Source: Flavobacteriales bacterium (lineage in GTDB: Bacteria; Bacteroidota; Bacteroidia; Flavobacteriales_D; Sanyastnellaceae). Taken from it: DNA of 64,000 nucleotides. Every line of letters starts with the position of its first letter. Positions within the stretch are counted from its first letter, which is position 1. The notes below the pieces were generated by a model. That model was not told where the DNA came from, did no database searches, and saw only the letters and a program-made list of their open reading frames with translations. Positions 16,356 to 25,551 of the stretch are shown here, piece after piece. The position numbers were made by a program, and so were the translations under genes. The DNA lies in assembly GCA_002863125.1 (NCBI GenBank), contig PKEB01000015.1, positions 29,961 through 93,960 of the forward strand, read 5' to 3'.

Positions 16356-17963
16356 ATTTTAATTAGTTGGATCTTCTTGTCGGGTTGTAATTGGATCAGC
16401 ACAGGTATGCCAAAGAAACAACCTGCCGATGGAACTCAGTCTGTAATATGGCTAGTTTGTGAGGATCAGTCATTATTTCTGCCCATCTACGGGGATTCAA
16501 CGGCTTTTATGCCAAACCTTTGTTCATTGGCAGATGATGGCACTGTATATGATAAGTTTTTCGCTGTTGCTCCGGTTTGCGCTCCCTCAAGAAGTAGCAT
16601 TATTACTGGAGTTCAGCCTGCCTTAATGGGTACGCAACACATGAGGGCGTTTCAAGCCAATAAAGTGGGCTTGAATCAACACACAGGATTGCCTTACTAC
16701 TCTGCTCCCGCTCCGCCTGGAACCAGACCTTTTACTGAATACCTTCGTGAGGCGGGTGTTTTTTGTACGAACAATTCGAAGGAAGATTACAACTTTGAAG
16801 CACCACCGCTTGCTTGGGATGAGTCTTCCTCTGATGCCCATTGGCGAGAAAGGAGGGATGGACAGCCTTTCTTTTCGGTTTTTAATTTTAATGTGACTCA
16901 CGAGAGTCAAATTTGGAAAAGACAGGAAACCTCTTGTCAAATTAGCCGTGATTCAGTTCCAGTACCGCTATTAATTCCGCAAGAGAATGCAGTAAGGAAG
17001 GATATAGCCGTTAATTATTGCAACCTTGAAGAGTTGGATCGGCAGATTGGTAAGGTCATAGATGAGCTTAAGGAAGACGGCTTGTACGAAAGCACGACAG
17101 TTGTATTTTTCAGTGATCATGGTGGCCCGTTCCCGCGATTTAAAAGAGCCCCCACTGATGCGGGCCTTAGAGTTCCTTTACTGATTAAATGGGGCCATGT
17201 CGAAGATGTACCCTCCAGGAATGCAGGGTTGTTTTCATTCTTAGACTTGGCTCCTTCAGTTTTACGGTGGTTCAATGTTCAGCGAGAAATCTCGCTGTCA
17301 GGAATGCCTATTTTACCTGATTCAAGAGGACATGAGGCTGTATATGCGTCAACAGACCGTTTAGATGAACATCTAAATCGTCGCAGAACTGTTCGAACAA
17401 CTAATTGGCGCTTAATTCGAAATGATTTTCAGGATAGACCGGCAGGAATGAATATCGCATATCGAAAACAAATGAATACAATGAAAGTAATTGATTCATT
17501 GGCTCAAGATGGCATAGAGCCTTGGATTTCATGGAAATCTAAGCCACTGTCTAAATGGGAACTCTACAATAGTTCCGAAGATGAGTGGGAGTTAGAAAAT
17601 CTTTATCTGAATCCACTTTTTGCGGACACGCTTGTCTATTTACAAAACTTACTCTCTCGCGCATTTCCTCCGGGGCAGGACTTGGGGAACGTTGATGAAA
17701 AAAAGCTCGTAGAATATTTCAAGCAGAAAGTTGCATCAGAGGAACTCACATTACCAACATTGACTCAAAAAGGTAGGAGGTTTATAATTTCTCATGAAAA
17801 TCCAAATGTTTCTATCGGTTGGCGCACGAAACGAGAAGATGCTTGGAATGTGGCAAGTAGAGGAGCCGAGATAACCATCCCCGAAGGGATAACTGAAGTT
17901 GAAGTTCTTGTTACCCGAATTGGATGGAAGTCGAAGACTCAGGTATTGAACATTATCAATTGA
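16329..17963 (+). CDS. Lipoprotein S1 sulfatase with C-terminal sandwich domain
   Basis: A 544-residue formylglycine-dependent sulfatase, and the only plus-strand gene of the accessory block. It has a lipobox LSGC (Cys20) right after a short hydrophobic stretch, so it is probably tethered to a membrane. ED at 45-46 is a metal site and the sulfatase signature CAPSR has the modifiable Cys at 84. FFSDHGGPFPR is a later metal site. The last 60 residues (NPNVSIGWR ... VTRIGWKS) resemble the small C-terminal sandwich of chitobiase-like proteins. It looks closer to heparan-N-sulfatase-like groups than to the other sulfatase here. Start at 16329 or 16338; both keep the lipobox. Confidence 0.85.
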   Translation: MYFMWHPKHILISWIFLSGCNWISTGMPKKQPADGTQSVIWLVCEDQSLFLPIYGDSTAFMPNLCSLADDGTVYDKFFAVAPVCAPSRSSIITGVQPALMGTQHMRAFQANKVGLNQHTGLPYYSAPAPPGTRPFTEYLREAGVFCTNNSKEDYNFEAPPLAWDESSSDAHWRERRDGQPFFSVFNFNVTHESQIWKRQETSCQISRDSVPVPLLIPQENAVRKDIAVNYCNLEELDRQIGKVIDELKEDGLYESTTVVFFSDHGGPFPRFKRAPTDAGLRVPLLIKWGHVEDVPSRNAGLFSFLDLAPSVLRWFNVQREISLSGMPILPDSRGHEAVYASTDRLDEHLNRRRTVRTTNWRLIRNDFQDRPAGMNIAYRKQMNTMKVIDSLAQDGIEPWISWKSKPLSKWELYNSSEDEWELENLYLNPLFADTLVYLQNLLSRAFPPGQDLGNVDEKKLVEYFKQKVASEELTLPTLTQKGRRFIISHENPNVSIGWRTKREDAWNVASRGAEITIPEGITEVEVLVTRIGWKSKTQVLNIIN

Positions 17964-17985
17964 GGTGGCTAGAAGGCTCGAACTT

Positions 17986-20289
17986 TTATTCTTCGAGAAG
18001 AATTGATTTCTCTTCCCCGAAAAGCTCGACTGTAAAAGACCCTGGTTCGAAGTGCCAAGTTCCCTCGCCATCGACATATCCAAAGGCATTAGCCGGGATT
18101 GTAATTGTGCTATCAATGAAACTTCTTGGAGGGACTCGGACATGATCAAATGCTACCAGAACTCTCTTTCTCGGCGAAATATGAGTCGCGTAGTCATCAC
18201 TTAAATAAAGATCAAAACTCTTGGAGGCTTCGTCTTGGTTCTTATTTGTAAGGCGATAATTCACGTCTACACTGTCACCTAAAAAACATTGTTCGCATGA
18301 GAAGTCCACAAATTCGCAGTCTAACTCATCGTACGACATTCCATGGCCAAACGGCCATTGGGGGCGAAATCCTAATTCAGTGAATGTACCGGGTGGTCCT
18401 TGCGTAATTTTCGATGAGAATCTGTGATCATACGGGATTAAATCGCCCGTAGAACGGTGATAAGTAAATGGTAAGAGCCCACTGGGGTTTGATAAACCGG
18501 CAAGAGTTCTAGCGATAGCCATTGCCCCCTGAGACCCGGGCCGTAGGGCGAGCAGCACGGCATCGATATCTTCAACAAATTGACTTACTAGTCTTCCTCG
18601 ACCTTCAACTAGTACGAGAATTACAGGTTTCCCTGTGGCAATAGCGTCGAGAGCTAGTTTTACCTGATTCTTAGGTAGGTTTAAATCATCAATTACTCCG
18701 GGGGATTCTGCATAGGCATTTTCCCCCAAGCATAGGATGATTACATCAGAGGATTCAGCTGCGTTTTCAATATCTAATTTGTAATGAAGTGAATCGTCAA
18801 ACCCAGCGTTCAATGGGCATTTGACTTGATCTGCCCCAAAAACCTGAGTGATAGCCTCAACAATAGTTAACGTCTCATTTGGGTAGGCCGATTCAACATT
18901 TCCCTGCCAAGTGTACGACCAAGCTCCATGCAAGGCACTTTTTGACCCACAAGTAGGCCCAATAACAAGCAATTTTTCATCTCCTCTTAAGGGAAGAATT
19001 TCATTGCGATTTTCCAACAATACGAGAGATGCTTCTGCCGCTTGAAGAGCAATATCTTCATATTCAGATAATCCAAATTTTTTCACTGCAGTTTCTTCCA
19101 CTTTTGGATTTGAGAAGAGCCCGAGCCTCATTTTGAATTCGAGTATTCTTCGAACGCTCTCATCAATTCGTTCTTCCGTGATTTCGCCACTGCGCACCAA
19201 GTCCACAAGGTTTTCGCTGAATGAATATTCATTTGGCACCATGCTCATATCAAGACCTGCATCAATAGCCATTTTCACAGCGTCCCTGTGGCTACGGGCG
19301 ACTTGATGGCGACTGTGGAGCCGAATAATATCCTGCCAATCTGAAACTATTACTCCTTCGAAGCCCATTCGTTCGCGAAGGAGAGTAGTCAAAAAATTGC
19401 GAGATGCATGAACTGGAACTCCATTTACAGATCCAGAATTTACCATTAGCGTTGAGGCTCCTGCATTGACACCAAATTGAAACGGTGGGATATGATGTTC
19501 CCATAATTCAAGATTGGATATGTAGGCTTCCGTGCGGTCCTTTCCTGATGCGGGTACCCCATAACCAATAAAATGTTTCATGCAGGCCGCAATGCCTTGA
19601 CCTTTCGCATGGTTAAAATTCTCATATGTACCGACTATGGCACCTCCCATTTTACCGCATAACAAAGCGGATTCCCCAAAGGTCTCTGGGAATCTTGGCC
19701 AGAGGGGTTGCCTTCCGACATCAAAGACAGGGTCGAAATTCCATCGAATACCACTTGCTCGTGTTTCGGCTGCACACACTTCCGCAGCTGCTTGAACAAT
19801 CTCGAGGTTGCGGGTTGCAGCCATTCCAATATTGTGAGGAAATAATGTCGAGCCTTTACTGTAAGTGGCACCGTGAATGGCATCGATTCCATAGACAACG
19901 GGTATTTTAAGTGGTTGCTCAAGCGCAATTTCTTGGATGCCATTTATTATCTCATGCCAACGAGCTAAGGAGTACGCCCTTCCTGCGGTGTTCAAGATTG
20001 AGCCTACTCGGTAAGTTTCAACTGCAGTTTTTACTTTGTCCCAATCGACCTGTTTTGGCTTTCCGTCATGCTGATTCATTGAAGATGACAAAAATCCAAG
20101 ATTGAGTTGTGTCATTTGACCAACTTTATCCTCAATTGACATTTTTTCAAGCATCATTCCAATGAACTCGTCCTCTTCAGAACCGTTCAACTTTGGGTGA
20201 AATTCTGTTGTCTCGCAAGAGATGAGACAAATCAGAAGGGCAGACTTGAGAAAGAAGCGAATCTGAGAATTGAAATTAGATAGCTGCAT
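17986..20289 (-). CDS. GH3 family glycoside hydrolase, lipoprotein
   Basis: A 767-residue exo-acting retaining glycosidase of beta-glucosidase/beta-xylosidase type. It has a lipoprotein signal with Cys25 (LISC), the N-terminal barrel with KHF at 238-240 and the nucleophile motif VSDWQ (Asp317), a second alpha/beta-sandwich domain (LVLLENRNEILPL onward, with GQxxxE-type region GENAYAESPG), FGHGMSY, and a C-terminal fibronectin-III-like domain. Length is normal for the three-domain form. It would release terminal sugars from products made by the GH-A enzymes. It converges with the sulfatase gene at 17963 with only 22 bp between. Confidence 0.93.
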   Translation of the reverse strand: MQLSNFNSQIRFFLKSALLICLISCETTEFHPKLNGSEEDEFIGMMLEKMSIEDKVGQMTQLNLGFLSSSMNQHDGKPKQVDWDKVKTAVETYRVGSILNTAGRAYSLARWHEIINGIQEIALEQPLKIPVVYGIDAIHGATYSKGSTLFPHNIGMAATRNLEIVQAAAEVCAAETRASGIRWNFDPVFDVGRQPLWPRFPETFGESALLCGKMGGAIVGTYENFNHAKGQGIAACMKHFIGYGVPASGKDRTEAYISNLELWEHHIPPFQFGVNAGASTLMVNSGSVNGVPVHASRNFLTTLLRERMGFEGVIVSDWQDIIRLHSRHQVARSHRDAVKMAIDAGLDMSMVPNEYSFSENLVDLVRSGEITEERIDESVRRILEFKMRLGLFSNPKVEETAVKKFGLSEYEDIALQAAEASLVLLENRNEILPLRGDEKLLVIGPTCGSKSALHGAWSYTWQGNVESAYPNETLTIVEAITQVFGADQVKCPLNAGFDDSLHYKLDIENAAESSDVIILCLGENAYAESPGVIDDLNLPKNQVKLALDAIATGKPVILVLVEGRGRLVSQFVEDIDAVLLALRPGSQGAMAIARTLAGLSNPSGLLPFTYHRSTGDLIPYDHRFSSKITQGPPGTFTELGFRPQWPFGHGMSYDELDCEFVDFSCEQCFLGDSVDVNYRLTNKNQDEASKSFDLYLSDDYATHISPRKRVLVAFDHVRVPPRSFIDSTITIPANAFGYVDGEGTWHFEPGSFTVELFGEEKSILLEE

Positions 20290-20348
20290 TGCCGCTAAAA
20301 TAAGCGGGAGTTAATAAAGGCCTTTGCTATTTCCTAATATGCCCAAAA

Positions 20349-22289
20349 TCACTCACATGAGAGACCGAAGACAGAGAGGAATTGAAGAAGATCAGGGGTT
20401 GCCACCAATCCGTCGTTATCAATATCGGCGCCACAGCTGGATTCCAATGATATAAGGCAACTGCCGTCATCTGTATTTGCGGCTGGGTTGAAGTTGGAAG
20501 CTACTTCATATGTGCAACCATGGACTACCAATGTTTCGCATGATCCATCATCTGCAGTTGCATCAAAGTCGAATTCAACATAAAAAGGATTTGTGCAACC
20601 AGGTACAAGGCACGACGTTCCGTCACCACCACAAATACCGCATTCATCAGTTCCTTCTGAACAATTACCATCACAATCCACCGAGGCATTTAAGGTGAAA
20701 TTGACCCAAAAGATTTCATTAGGTTCCTGCGAAACATCCAAATCGTATGGGCCTCTCAACCTTAATTTGTCAACTACTCCACTCCAATTGGCGTTAGCAG
20801 TTAAGTTGACTTGGTATGTCTCGGGACCTGTCATTTCTGTGCCAATAGGAATTACCTGAGAACCCAGAATGACTCCTGTTTCATCATACCAACGGAGTTG
20901 AAAACCAGCTGAAATGGTTGTAGGGTTCTGGACTGTCACAGAAAAGGCTGAAAATGAAGAGGTTTGGATACCAAGTCCTGTTGGACTTTGCATTTCAGCA
21001 ACTGCTGAAGTCCCTGTAATTGCCATTGTCATGTACTCAGGACCTTGGCTTAGCATTACTCCACCAGCACCTATCCAACCAGCTTTAGTCCCTTGCCAGG
21101 CGTAGTCGATCATCGAATTCGCACCGATGAAATTACACGTACCATCGTCCTCGCAGGCGTCAGGATTAAAGTTGCATGCTGCGGGATCTGTACATCCACT
21201 GTTAACGCATGAATCTAGCGCATCACAAACCCCATCATTATCATCATCTGCTGCACAATCACCATTGCAATCAAAGACTTCATTTAATTCGAAAAACTCC
21301 CACAGAATGTCAGGAGTTTCTGTTTCCACATCAAGCGCAAATGGCCCTCGAAGTCTCATTTTGTGAATTAAGCCTGACCAGCTTTCTTCAGAAAAAAGAT
21401 CAATTGTGTATGTTTCGAATTCAGTCATTTCAGTTCCGACAGGAATCGCTTTATTTCCAAGCAGGCTATTATTTTCGTCATACCAGCGCAATTGAAAACC
21501 GCTGCTGATACTTGTAGGATTGAGCAGTCGCACGGACAGCGATCCAAAAGCCGAAGCGTCAAGAGCAAGACCCGTTGGACTCTGCATCTCAGCAACGTTA
21601 TTTGCGCCGGTTACTGTCATAGTCATATGATCTGGTCCTGCGGCTAGAACAACCCCGCCAGCTCCAGTCCAACCTGCTTTTGTTCCTTGCCAGTAGAAAT
21701 CAGTAGGAATTGCGGCTCCGTTGTATGAACAATTGCCGTTATCCTCTGTCGCTTGCGGGTCGAAATTGCATGCAAGGGGATCCATACATCCAGAAATAGC
21801 TTCGGTGACAAGATTTAGGGAGAATGAATGCCATTCGACCTCCCCAAGAGAGCCACCTCCTCCTGCCGGACCGCGGAGGCGAAATTTACCAATAGTATTT
21901 CCGGCCCAGTTGGCATTATCTGCTAGGGATATTGTGTAGGTCTCAGGCGTGGTCATTTCAGTTGAAACCGGTATTGTAGCCTGCCCGAGCAAAGAATTTG
22001 ACGAGTCGAACCACTTCAGAACGAAAGGACTACCATTCGTGTGATTTAGCACGGTTATTTGAAAGCTATCGTAATTCTCCGCGGTGAGATTTAAATTTGT
22101 TGGACTCTGCATATGAGGTTGATTCCCAGTGACGGTCATAGTTAGAAAGTCCTGACCCACTGATAGAGAGCAGCCGCCTGCTCCCGTCCATCCTGCATTT
22201 GTTCCTTGCCAAGTCCACGAGTCTTGCGCCATTAATAATTGACAAGCGGCAAGTGTGGCACTGGTTAAAAAGGCCGTTAGTTTCTTCAT
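20349..22289 (-). CDS. Secreted protein with three WQGT modules and EF-hand-like tail
   Basis: A 646-residue secreted protein with no catalytic motif I can see. After the signal peptide there are three modules of about 140 residues (near 23-162, 197-337, 394-540), each beginning WQGTxAGWxGAGG and holding MQSPT, a KWFD/RWYD strand, a TEMTxxETY strand and xRLRGP. Cys-rich linkers of the type GCxDPxACNxxxxAxxDxGxC separate them. The C-terminus carries two more such Cys repeats and the tail DIDNDGLVATPDLLQFLSVFGLSC. ATG at 22289 is used; an in-frame TTG lies five codons earlier. A carbohydrate-binding role is inferred from context. Confidence 0.7.
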   Translation of the reverse strand: MKKLTAFLTSATLAACQLLMAQDSWTWQGTNAGWTGAGGCSLSVGQDFLTMTVTGNQPHMQSPTNLNLTAENYDSFQITVLNHTNGSPFVLKWFDSSNSLLGQATIPVSTEMTTPETYTISLADNANWAGNTIGKFRLRGPAGGGGSLGEVEWHSFSLNLVTEAISGCMDPLACNFDPQATEDNGNCSYNGAAIPTDFYWQGTKAGWTGAGGVVLAAGPDHMTMTVTGANNVAEMQSPTGLALDASAFGSLSVRLLNPTSISSGFQLRWYDENNSLLGNKAIPVGTEMTEFETYTIDLFSEESWSGLIHKMRLRGPFALDVETETPDILWEFFELNEVFDCNGDCAADDDNDGVCDALDSCVNSGCTDPAACNFNPDACEDDGTCNFIGANSMIDYAWQGTKAGWIGAGGVMLSQGPEYMTMAITGTSAVAEMQSPTGLGIQTSSFSAFSVTVQNPTTISAGFQLRWYDETGVILGSQVIPIGTEMTGPETYQVNLTANANWSGVVDKLRLRGPYDLDVSQEPNEIFWVNFTLNASVDCDGNCSEGTDECGICGGDGTSCLVPGCTNPFYVEFDFDATADDGSCETLVVHGCTYEVASNFNPAANTDDGSCLISLESSCGADIDNDGLVATPDLLQFLSVFGLSCE

Positions 22290-22583
22290 GATTTCTTTGG
22301 TCAAAAGAATTACAAACTCAAGTTTAACGTCTAAAAGATACAGCTTAAACGACTAATATTGAAAACATGCAGAAAATTATCGGATTTCCGGTGTTCACTC
22401 TTCATCCTCTTTATGCTAATAAATGGATTTGCATAATTGCTCCGTAATAGCTCCCTTTCACTTCTTTTCTCCACTAACATAAAATTGCGAGCGCTCGAAG
22501 CTCCTTGAAGTGATTTTAATTTGGTTCATTTCACGACTCGAACTTGCCCTCTTCAAAGGGACTATTTAAACTACCTAAAAGTG
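22290..22583. other. AT-rich gene-free stretch
   Basis: About 290 bases without a supported gene between the accessory block and the tRNA-Gly terminator. It is AT-rich and shows no repeat or transposase remnant that I can see. The only structured item is a short tRNA T-arm-like sequence at 22535-22547, treated separately. Confidence 0.6.
22535..22547 (-). other. tRNA T-arm-like fragment
   Basis: gactcgaacttgc matches 12 of 13 bases of the T-arm region of the adjacent tRNA-Gly (22629-22641), in the same orientation and 94 bp away. The surrounding bases do not form a tRNA. It may be a degraded copy of the tRNA 3' part left by integration, or chance. Confidence 0.3.
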
Positions 22584-22612
22584 AAAAAGCCTCCCGCAAT
22601 GGAAGGCTTTTC
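22584..22612 (-). terminator. Intrinsic terminator after tRNA-Gly
   Basis: On the minus strand aaaagccttcc and gggaggctttt pair around a 5-base loop and end in a T tract, a few bases past the tRNA 3' end. Confidence 0.75.
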
Positions 22613-22616
22613 GTTG

Positions 22617-22689
22617 AGCGAGAAACGAGACTCGAACTCGCGACCCCAACCTTGGCAAGGTTGTGCTCTACCAACTGAGCTATTCTCGC
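22617..22689 (-). tRNA. tRNA-Gly (anticodon GCC)
   Basis: A 73-nt tRNA. Acceptor GCGAGAA pairs with TTCTCGC, the D arm is GCTC-AGTTGGTA-GAGC, the anticodon stem-loop is CAACC-TTGGCAA-GGTTG with anticodon GCC, and the T loop is TTCGAGT. The discriminator base is U, as usual for tRNA-Gly. CCA is not encoded, in contrast to tRNA-Leu at 1573. Its 3' end faces the AT-rich accessory block, the usual orientation for an integration target. Confidence 0.96.
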
Positions 22690-22805
22690 TTGTGCGCTGT
22701 TTCCTTTGAAACGAAGCGGACGGCGAAATTACGCAAGACAATCCTTTGCCCCAAAGCATTCGTCAAAAATCTTTGGGTTCGCTGCGAATTTTCGAAGTTT
22801 GCCGA

Positions 22806-23423
22806 ATGAACTACTTGGCGCACTTGGTTTTGAGTGGAGGGGATTCGGATTTGCGCCTGGGCAACTTCATGGGTGACGCCGTCAAAGGTGACCCGTTCAA
22901 GGCTTACGCAGCGCCCATTGCCAATGGCATTGTGCTGCATCGCTGGATTGATTCGTACGCCGATATAGCCCTCGAAGCGCGGGCGGCAAGAGCGGCGATT
23001 CGGCCCGTGCTCGGTCGGTTTTCTGGCGTCGGCGTGGACTTACTATACGACCACTTCTTGGCGAAGAATTTTGCCCGACTCCACCCTGAGACACCCCTCC
23101 GGACGTTCGCGGAAGCTGCGCAGAGCGACTTGCTCAACCGCACGGTTGAAATGCCTGCCCGCAGCCAGCGCTTCCTCCACGCCATGGTGGCGCACGACTG
23201 GCTCGTTCAGTACGGATCGCGGGAGGGCATGCTCAGTGTCTGCCGCTCGATGGATGCTCGGCTCGAGCAACGCCTCCGTACCGTCAGCCCGCTGCACCGG
23301 CTGTTCGAGGCGGCGGATGCGGCCGGATTCGACGACCTCGAAGCCTCGTTCGAGCCATTTTGGATGCGCATACAAACCGAAGCCCGGTCATTTGTGCAAA
23401 CGGAAAGCTTGCTTGCCTGCTAA
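22806..23423 (+). CDS. Acyl carrier protein phosphodiesterase family protein
   Basis: A 205-residue protein of the AcpH (DUF479) family, which removes the phosphopantetheine arm from acyl carrier protein. The N-terminus MNYLAHLVLSG is the family start, followed by RLGNFMGDAVKG and HRWIDSYAD, where the conserved His and Asp residues lie, and LLYDHFLAKNF. The start at 22806 is preferred over an open extension 20 codons upstream because it begins with the conserved MNYLAH block. It is the first backbone gene to the right of tRNA-Gly, and GC content rises again here. Confidence 0.88.
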   Translation: MNYLAHLVLSGGDSDLRLGNFMGDAVKGDPFKAYAAPIANGIVLHRWIDSYADIALEARAARAAIRPVLGRFSGVGVDLLYDHFLAKNFARLHPETPLRTFAEAAQSDLLNRTVEMPARSQRFLHAMVAHDWLVQYGSREGMLSVCRSMDARLEQRLRTVSPLHRLFEAADAAGFDDLEASFEPFWMRIQTEARSFVQTESLLAC

Positions 23424-23450
23424 CTGCAGGGGTTTCCATACCTTTACAAC

Positions 23451-24074
23451 ATGGTAGTTGAAATGACCTACAACAGTGCCCGTCGGGATTTGGTCATCCC
23501 GGAATACGGCCGCACCATCCAGGAGATGGTGGATCACTTGAAGTCCATCGCCGACAAGGAGGAACGTAACAAATGCGCAGCAGCCATTGTCAGCGTGATG
23601 GGTTCCGTTGTTGCTCAAGAAGGGGACGCGGATGAGGTGCAGAAAAAATTGTGGGGGCAGTTGTTCCTCATGGCAGGGTACGATTTGGACGTCGACTGCC
23701 CGGTGGAACGCCCAACGCCCGAGAGTCGGTCGGAGGCACCCGGTCGATTGAATTACCCCGGAGCGATATCGCGTTTGGGGCACTACGGCCAATTGACCCG
23801 CGACCTCATAGAAAAGGCCAAGTCATACGAAGAAGGGGAGGAGAAGGCGGCTTTGGTTGTCACCATCGGCAACTTGATGAAGCGGCATTTCTTGACGTGG
23901 AACAAGAACACCGTCGAAAACGCGCTGATCCGGGAGCAGATAAATGAGATGAGCGAAGGCGCCTTGACGCTTCCCGAAGACGCTGAGCTCGTGAGCTCGG
24001 CAGAGATTTTGAAGAGCAAGCGCAAGACGAGCGACGCGCTCGATCGACACCGCGGCAAAAAGCGCAAGCGCTAA
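23451..24074 (+). CDS. DUF4290 domain protein
   Basis: A 207-residue cytoplasmic protein matching the DUF4290 pattern found in Bacteroidota: an N-terminal YNSxRxxLVIPEYGRxIQ stretch, LWGQLFLMAGYDLDVDCPVERP, and YGxLTRDLIEKA. The C-terminus is very basic (RHRGKKRKR), which might bind nucleic acid. Function is unknown. It lies directly before murA, a common position in this phylum by my recollection. Confidence 0.85.
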   Translation: MVVEMTYNSARRDLVIPEYGRTIQEMVDHLKSIADKEERNKCAAAIVSVMGSVVAQEGDADEVQKKLWGQLFLMAGYDLDVDCPVERPTPESRSEAPGRLNYPGAISRLGHYGQLTRDLIEKAKSYEEGEEKAALVVTIGNLMKRHFLTWNKNTVENALIREQINEMSEGALTLPEDAELVSSAEILKSKRKTSDALDRHRGKKRKR

Positions 24075-24223
24075 TCCCGCCGGGACATTCCAATTTTCAG
24101 GGTTGAAAAGTTTTCCGTCGAACAGACGGTGAGGTGACCTTGCGCCGTTATTTCGAAAGGCGGCAACGGGCGAGGCAATGATCCTTCGCTGAGGTGCGCT
24201 GCGAACTGTCAACTCAAACGACC

Positions 24224-25534
24224 ATGTCCAGTTTTATCATCGAAGGAGGGAAGCGGCTGTCTGGTGAAGTCATCCCGCAAGGAGCCAAAAACGAGGCGCT
24301 GCAGATTTTGTGTGCGGTGCTCCTGACGCCGGAGCCGGTGACAATCACCAACATCCCCGACATCGTCGACGTCAACAAATTGATTGACTTGCTGGCGAGC
24401 ATGGGCGTCAAAATCCAACGCGAAGGACCTGGGGCTTACCGTTTCCAAGCGGACGACGTCAACCTCGACTATTTCAGCACCGAAGAATTCAGGCAGAAGG
24501 GTAGTTCCCTGCGCGGCTCGACCATGATTTTGGGGCCGTTGCTGGCGCGTTTTGGTGTGGGCGCACTGCCCAAGCCGGGTGGCGACAAAATCGGCCGCCG
24601 CCGCATGGACACCCACTTCATCGGGTTCGAAACCCTCGGCGCGACCTTCACCTACGACGGCAAGACCGGCTTTTTCCAAGCCAGTGCGCCCGATGGGCTC
24701 AAGGGCACCAACATGCTCCTCGACGAAGCGTCGGTCACCGGCACCGCCAACATCGTCATGGCGGCGTGCATGGCCCAAGGTACCACCACCATTTACAACG
24801 CAGCGTGCGAACCTTACCTGCAGCAGCTCTGCAAAATGATCAACCGCATGGGCGGCAATATCAGCGGCATCGGTTCCAATTTGCTGACCATCGAAGGCGT
24901 CGAGTCACTCGGCGGTACCGACCACCGCTGCCTGCCTGACATGATTGAGATCGGTAGCTTTATCGGGTTGGCGGCCATGACCCAAAGTGAAATCACTATC
25001 AAGGACGTGGCGTACGACGAGCTCGGTGTCATTCCGAAGGTTTTCCAGAAGCTGGGCATTAAGCTTGAGCGCCGTGGCGACGACATCTTCGTGCCTGCGC
25101 AAGATTCGTACGAAATCGAAACCTTCATCGACGGCTCCATCCTCACCGTATCGGACGCACCGTGGCCGGGCTTCACGCCGGATTTGCTGTCCATTGTGCT
25201 GGTGACGGCCACCCAAGCCAAAGGCAGCGTCCTGATCCACCAAAAGATGTTCGAGAGCCGCCTGTTCTTCACCGACAAGCTCATCGACATGGGAGCGCAG
25301 ATTATCCTCTGCGACCCACACCGTGCCACCGTCATTGGCATGGACCGCAAGAGCCCGCTGCGCGGCGTGACCATGACATCGCCTGACATCCGTGCGGGGG
25401 TTTCCCTCCTCATTGCAGCGCTCTCGGCCGAGGGCCAATCGGTGATTCACAACATCGGCCAGATTGACCGCGGTTACCAAGACATCGAAGGAAGATTAAA
25501 AGCGCTGGGTGCCCGCATTGAACGGGTCGATTGA
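24224..25534 (+). CDS. murA: UDP-N-acetylglucosamine 1-carboxyvinyltransferase
   Basis: This enzyme transfers enolpyruvate from PEP to UDP-GlcNAc, the first committed step of peptidoglycan synthesis. At 436 residues it has normal length. The PEP-site GAKNEAL has Lys22. The active-site loop reads PKPGGDKIGRR, so the residue that is Cys115 in E. coli is Asp (Asp121 here). Asp at this place is known to allow catalysis and to prevent covalent fosfomycin attachment, so intrinsic resistance is expected. The start at 24224 gives the standard MSSFIIEGG beginning; an upstream in-frame start adds ten unlikely residues. Confidence 0.96.
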   Translation: MSSFIIEGGKRLSGEVIPQGAKNEALQILCAVLLTPEPVTITNIPDIVDVNKLIDLLASMGVKIQREGPGAYRFQADDVNLDYFSTEEFRQKGSSLRGSTMILGPLLARFGVGALPKPGGDKIGRRRMDTHFIGFETLGATFTYDGKTGFFQASAPDGLKGTNMLLDEASVTGTANIVMAACMAQGTTTIYNAACEPYLQQLCKMINRMGGNISGIGSNLLTIEGVESLGGTDHRCLPDMIEIGSFIGLAAMTQSEITIKDVAYDELGVIPKVFQKLGIKLERRGDDIFVPAQDSYEIETFIDGSILTVSDAPWPGFTPDLLSIVLVTATQAKGSVLIHQKMFESRLFFTDKLIDMGAQIILCDPHRATVIGMDRKSPLRGVTMTSPDIRAGVSLLIAALSAEGQSVIHNIGQIDRGYQDIEGRLKALGARIERVD

Positions 25535-25551
25535 TTGCGTAAATTGCCTTC

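Noticed and set aside
22529..22560. A second tRNA gene beside tRNA-Gly
   Set aside because: Only the T-arm core matches; acceptor, D and anticodon arms cannot be formed.
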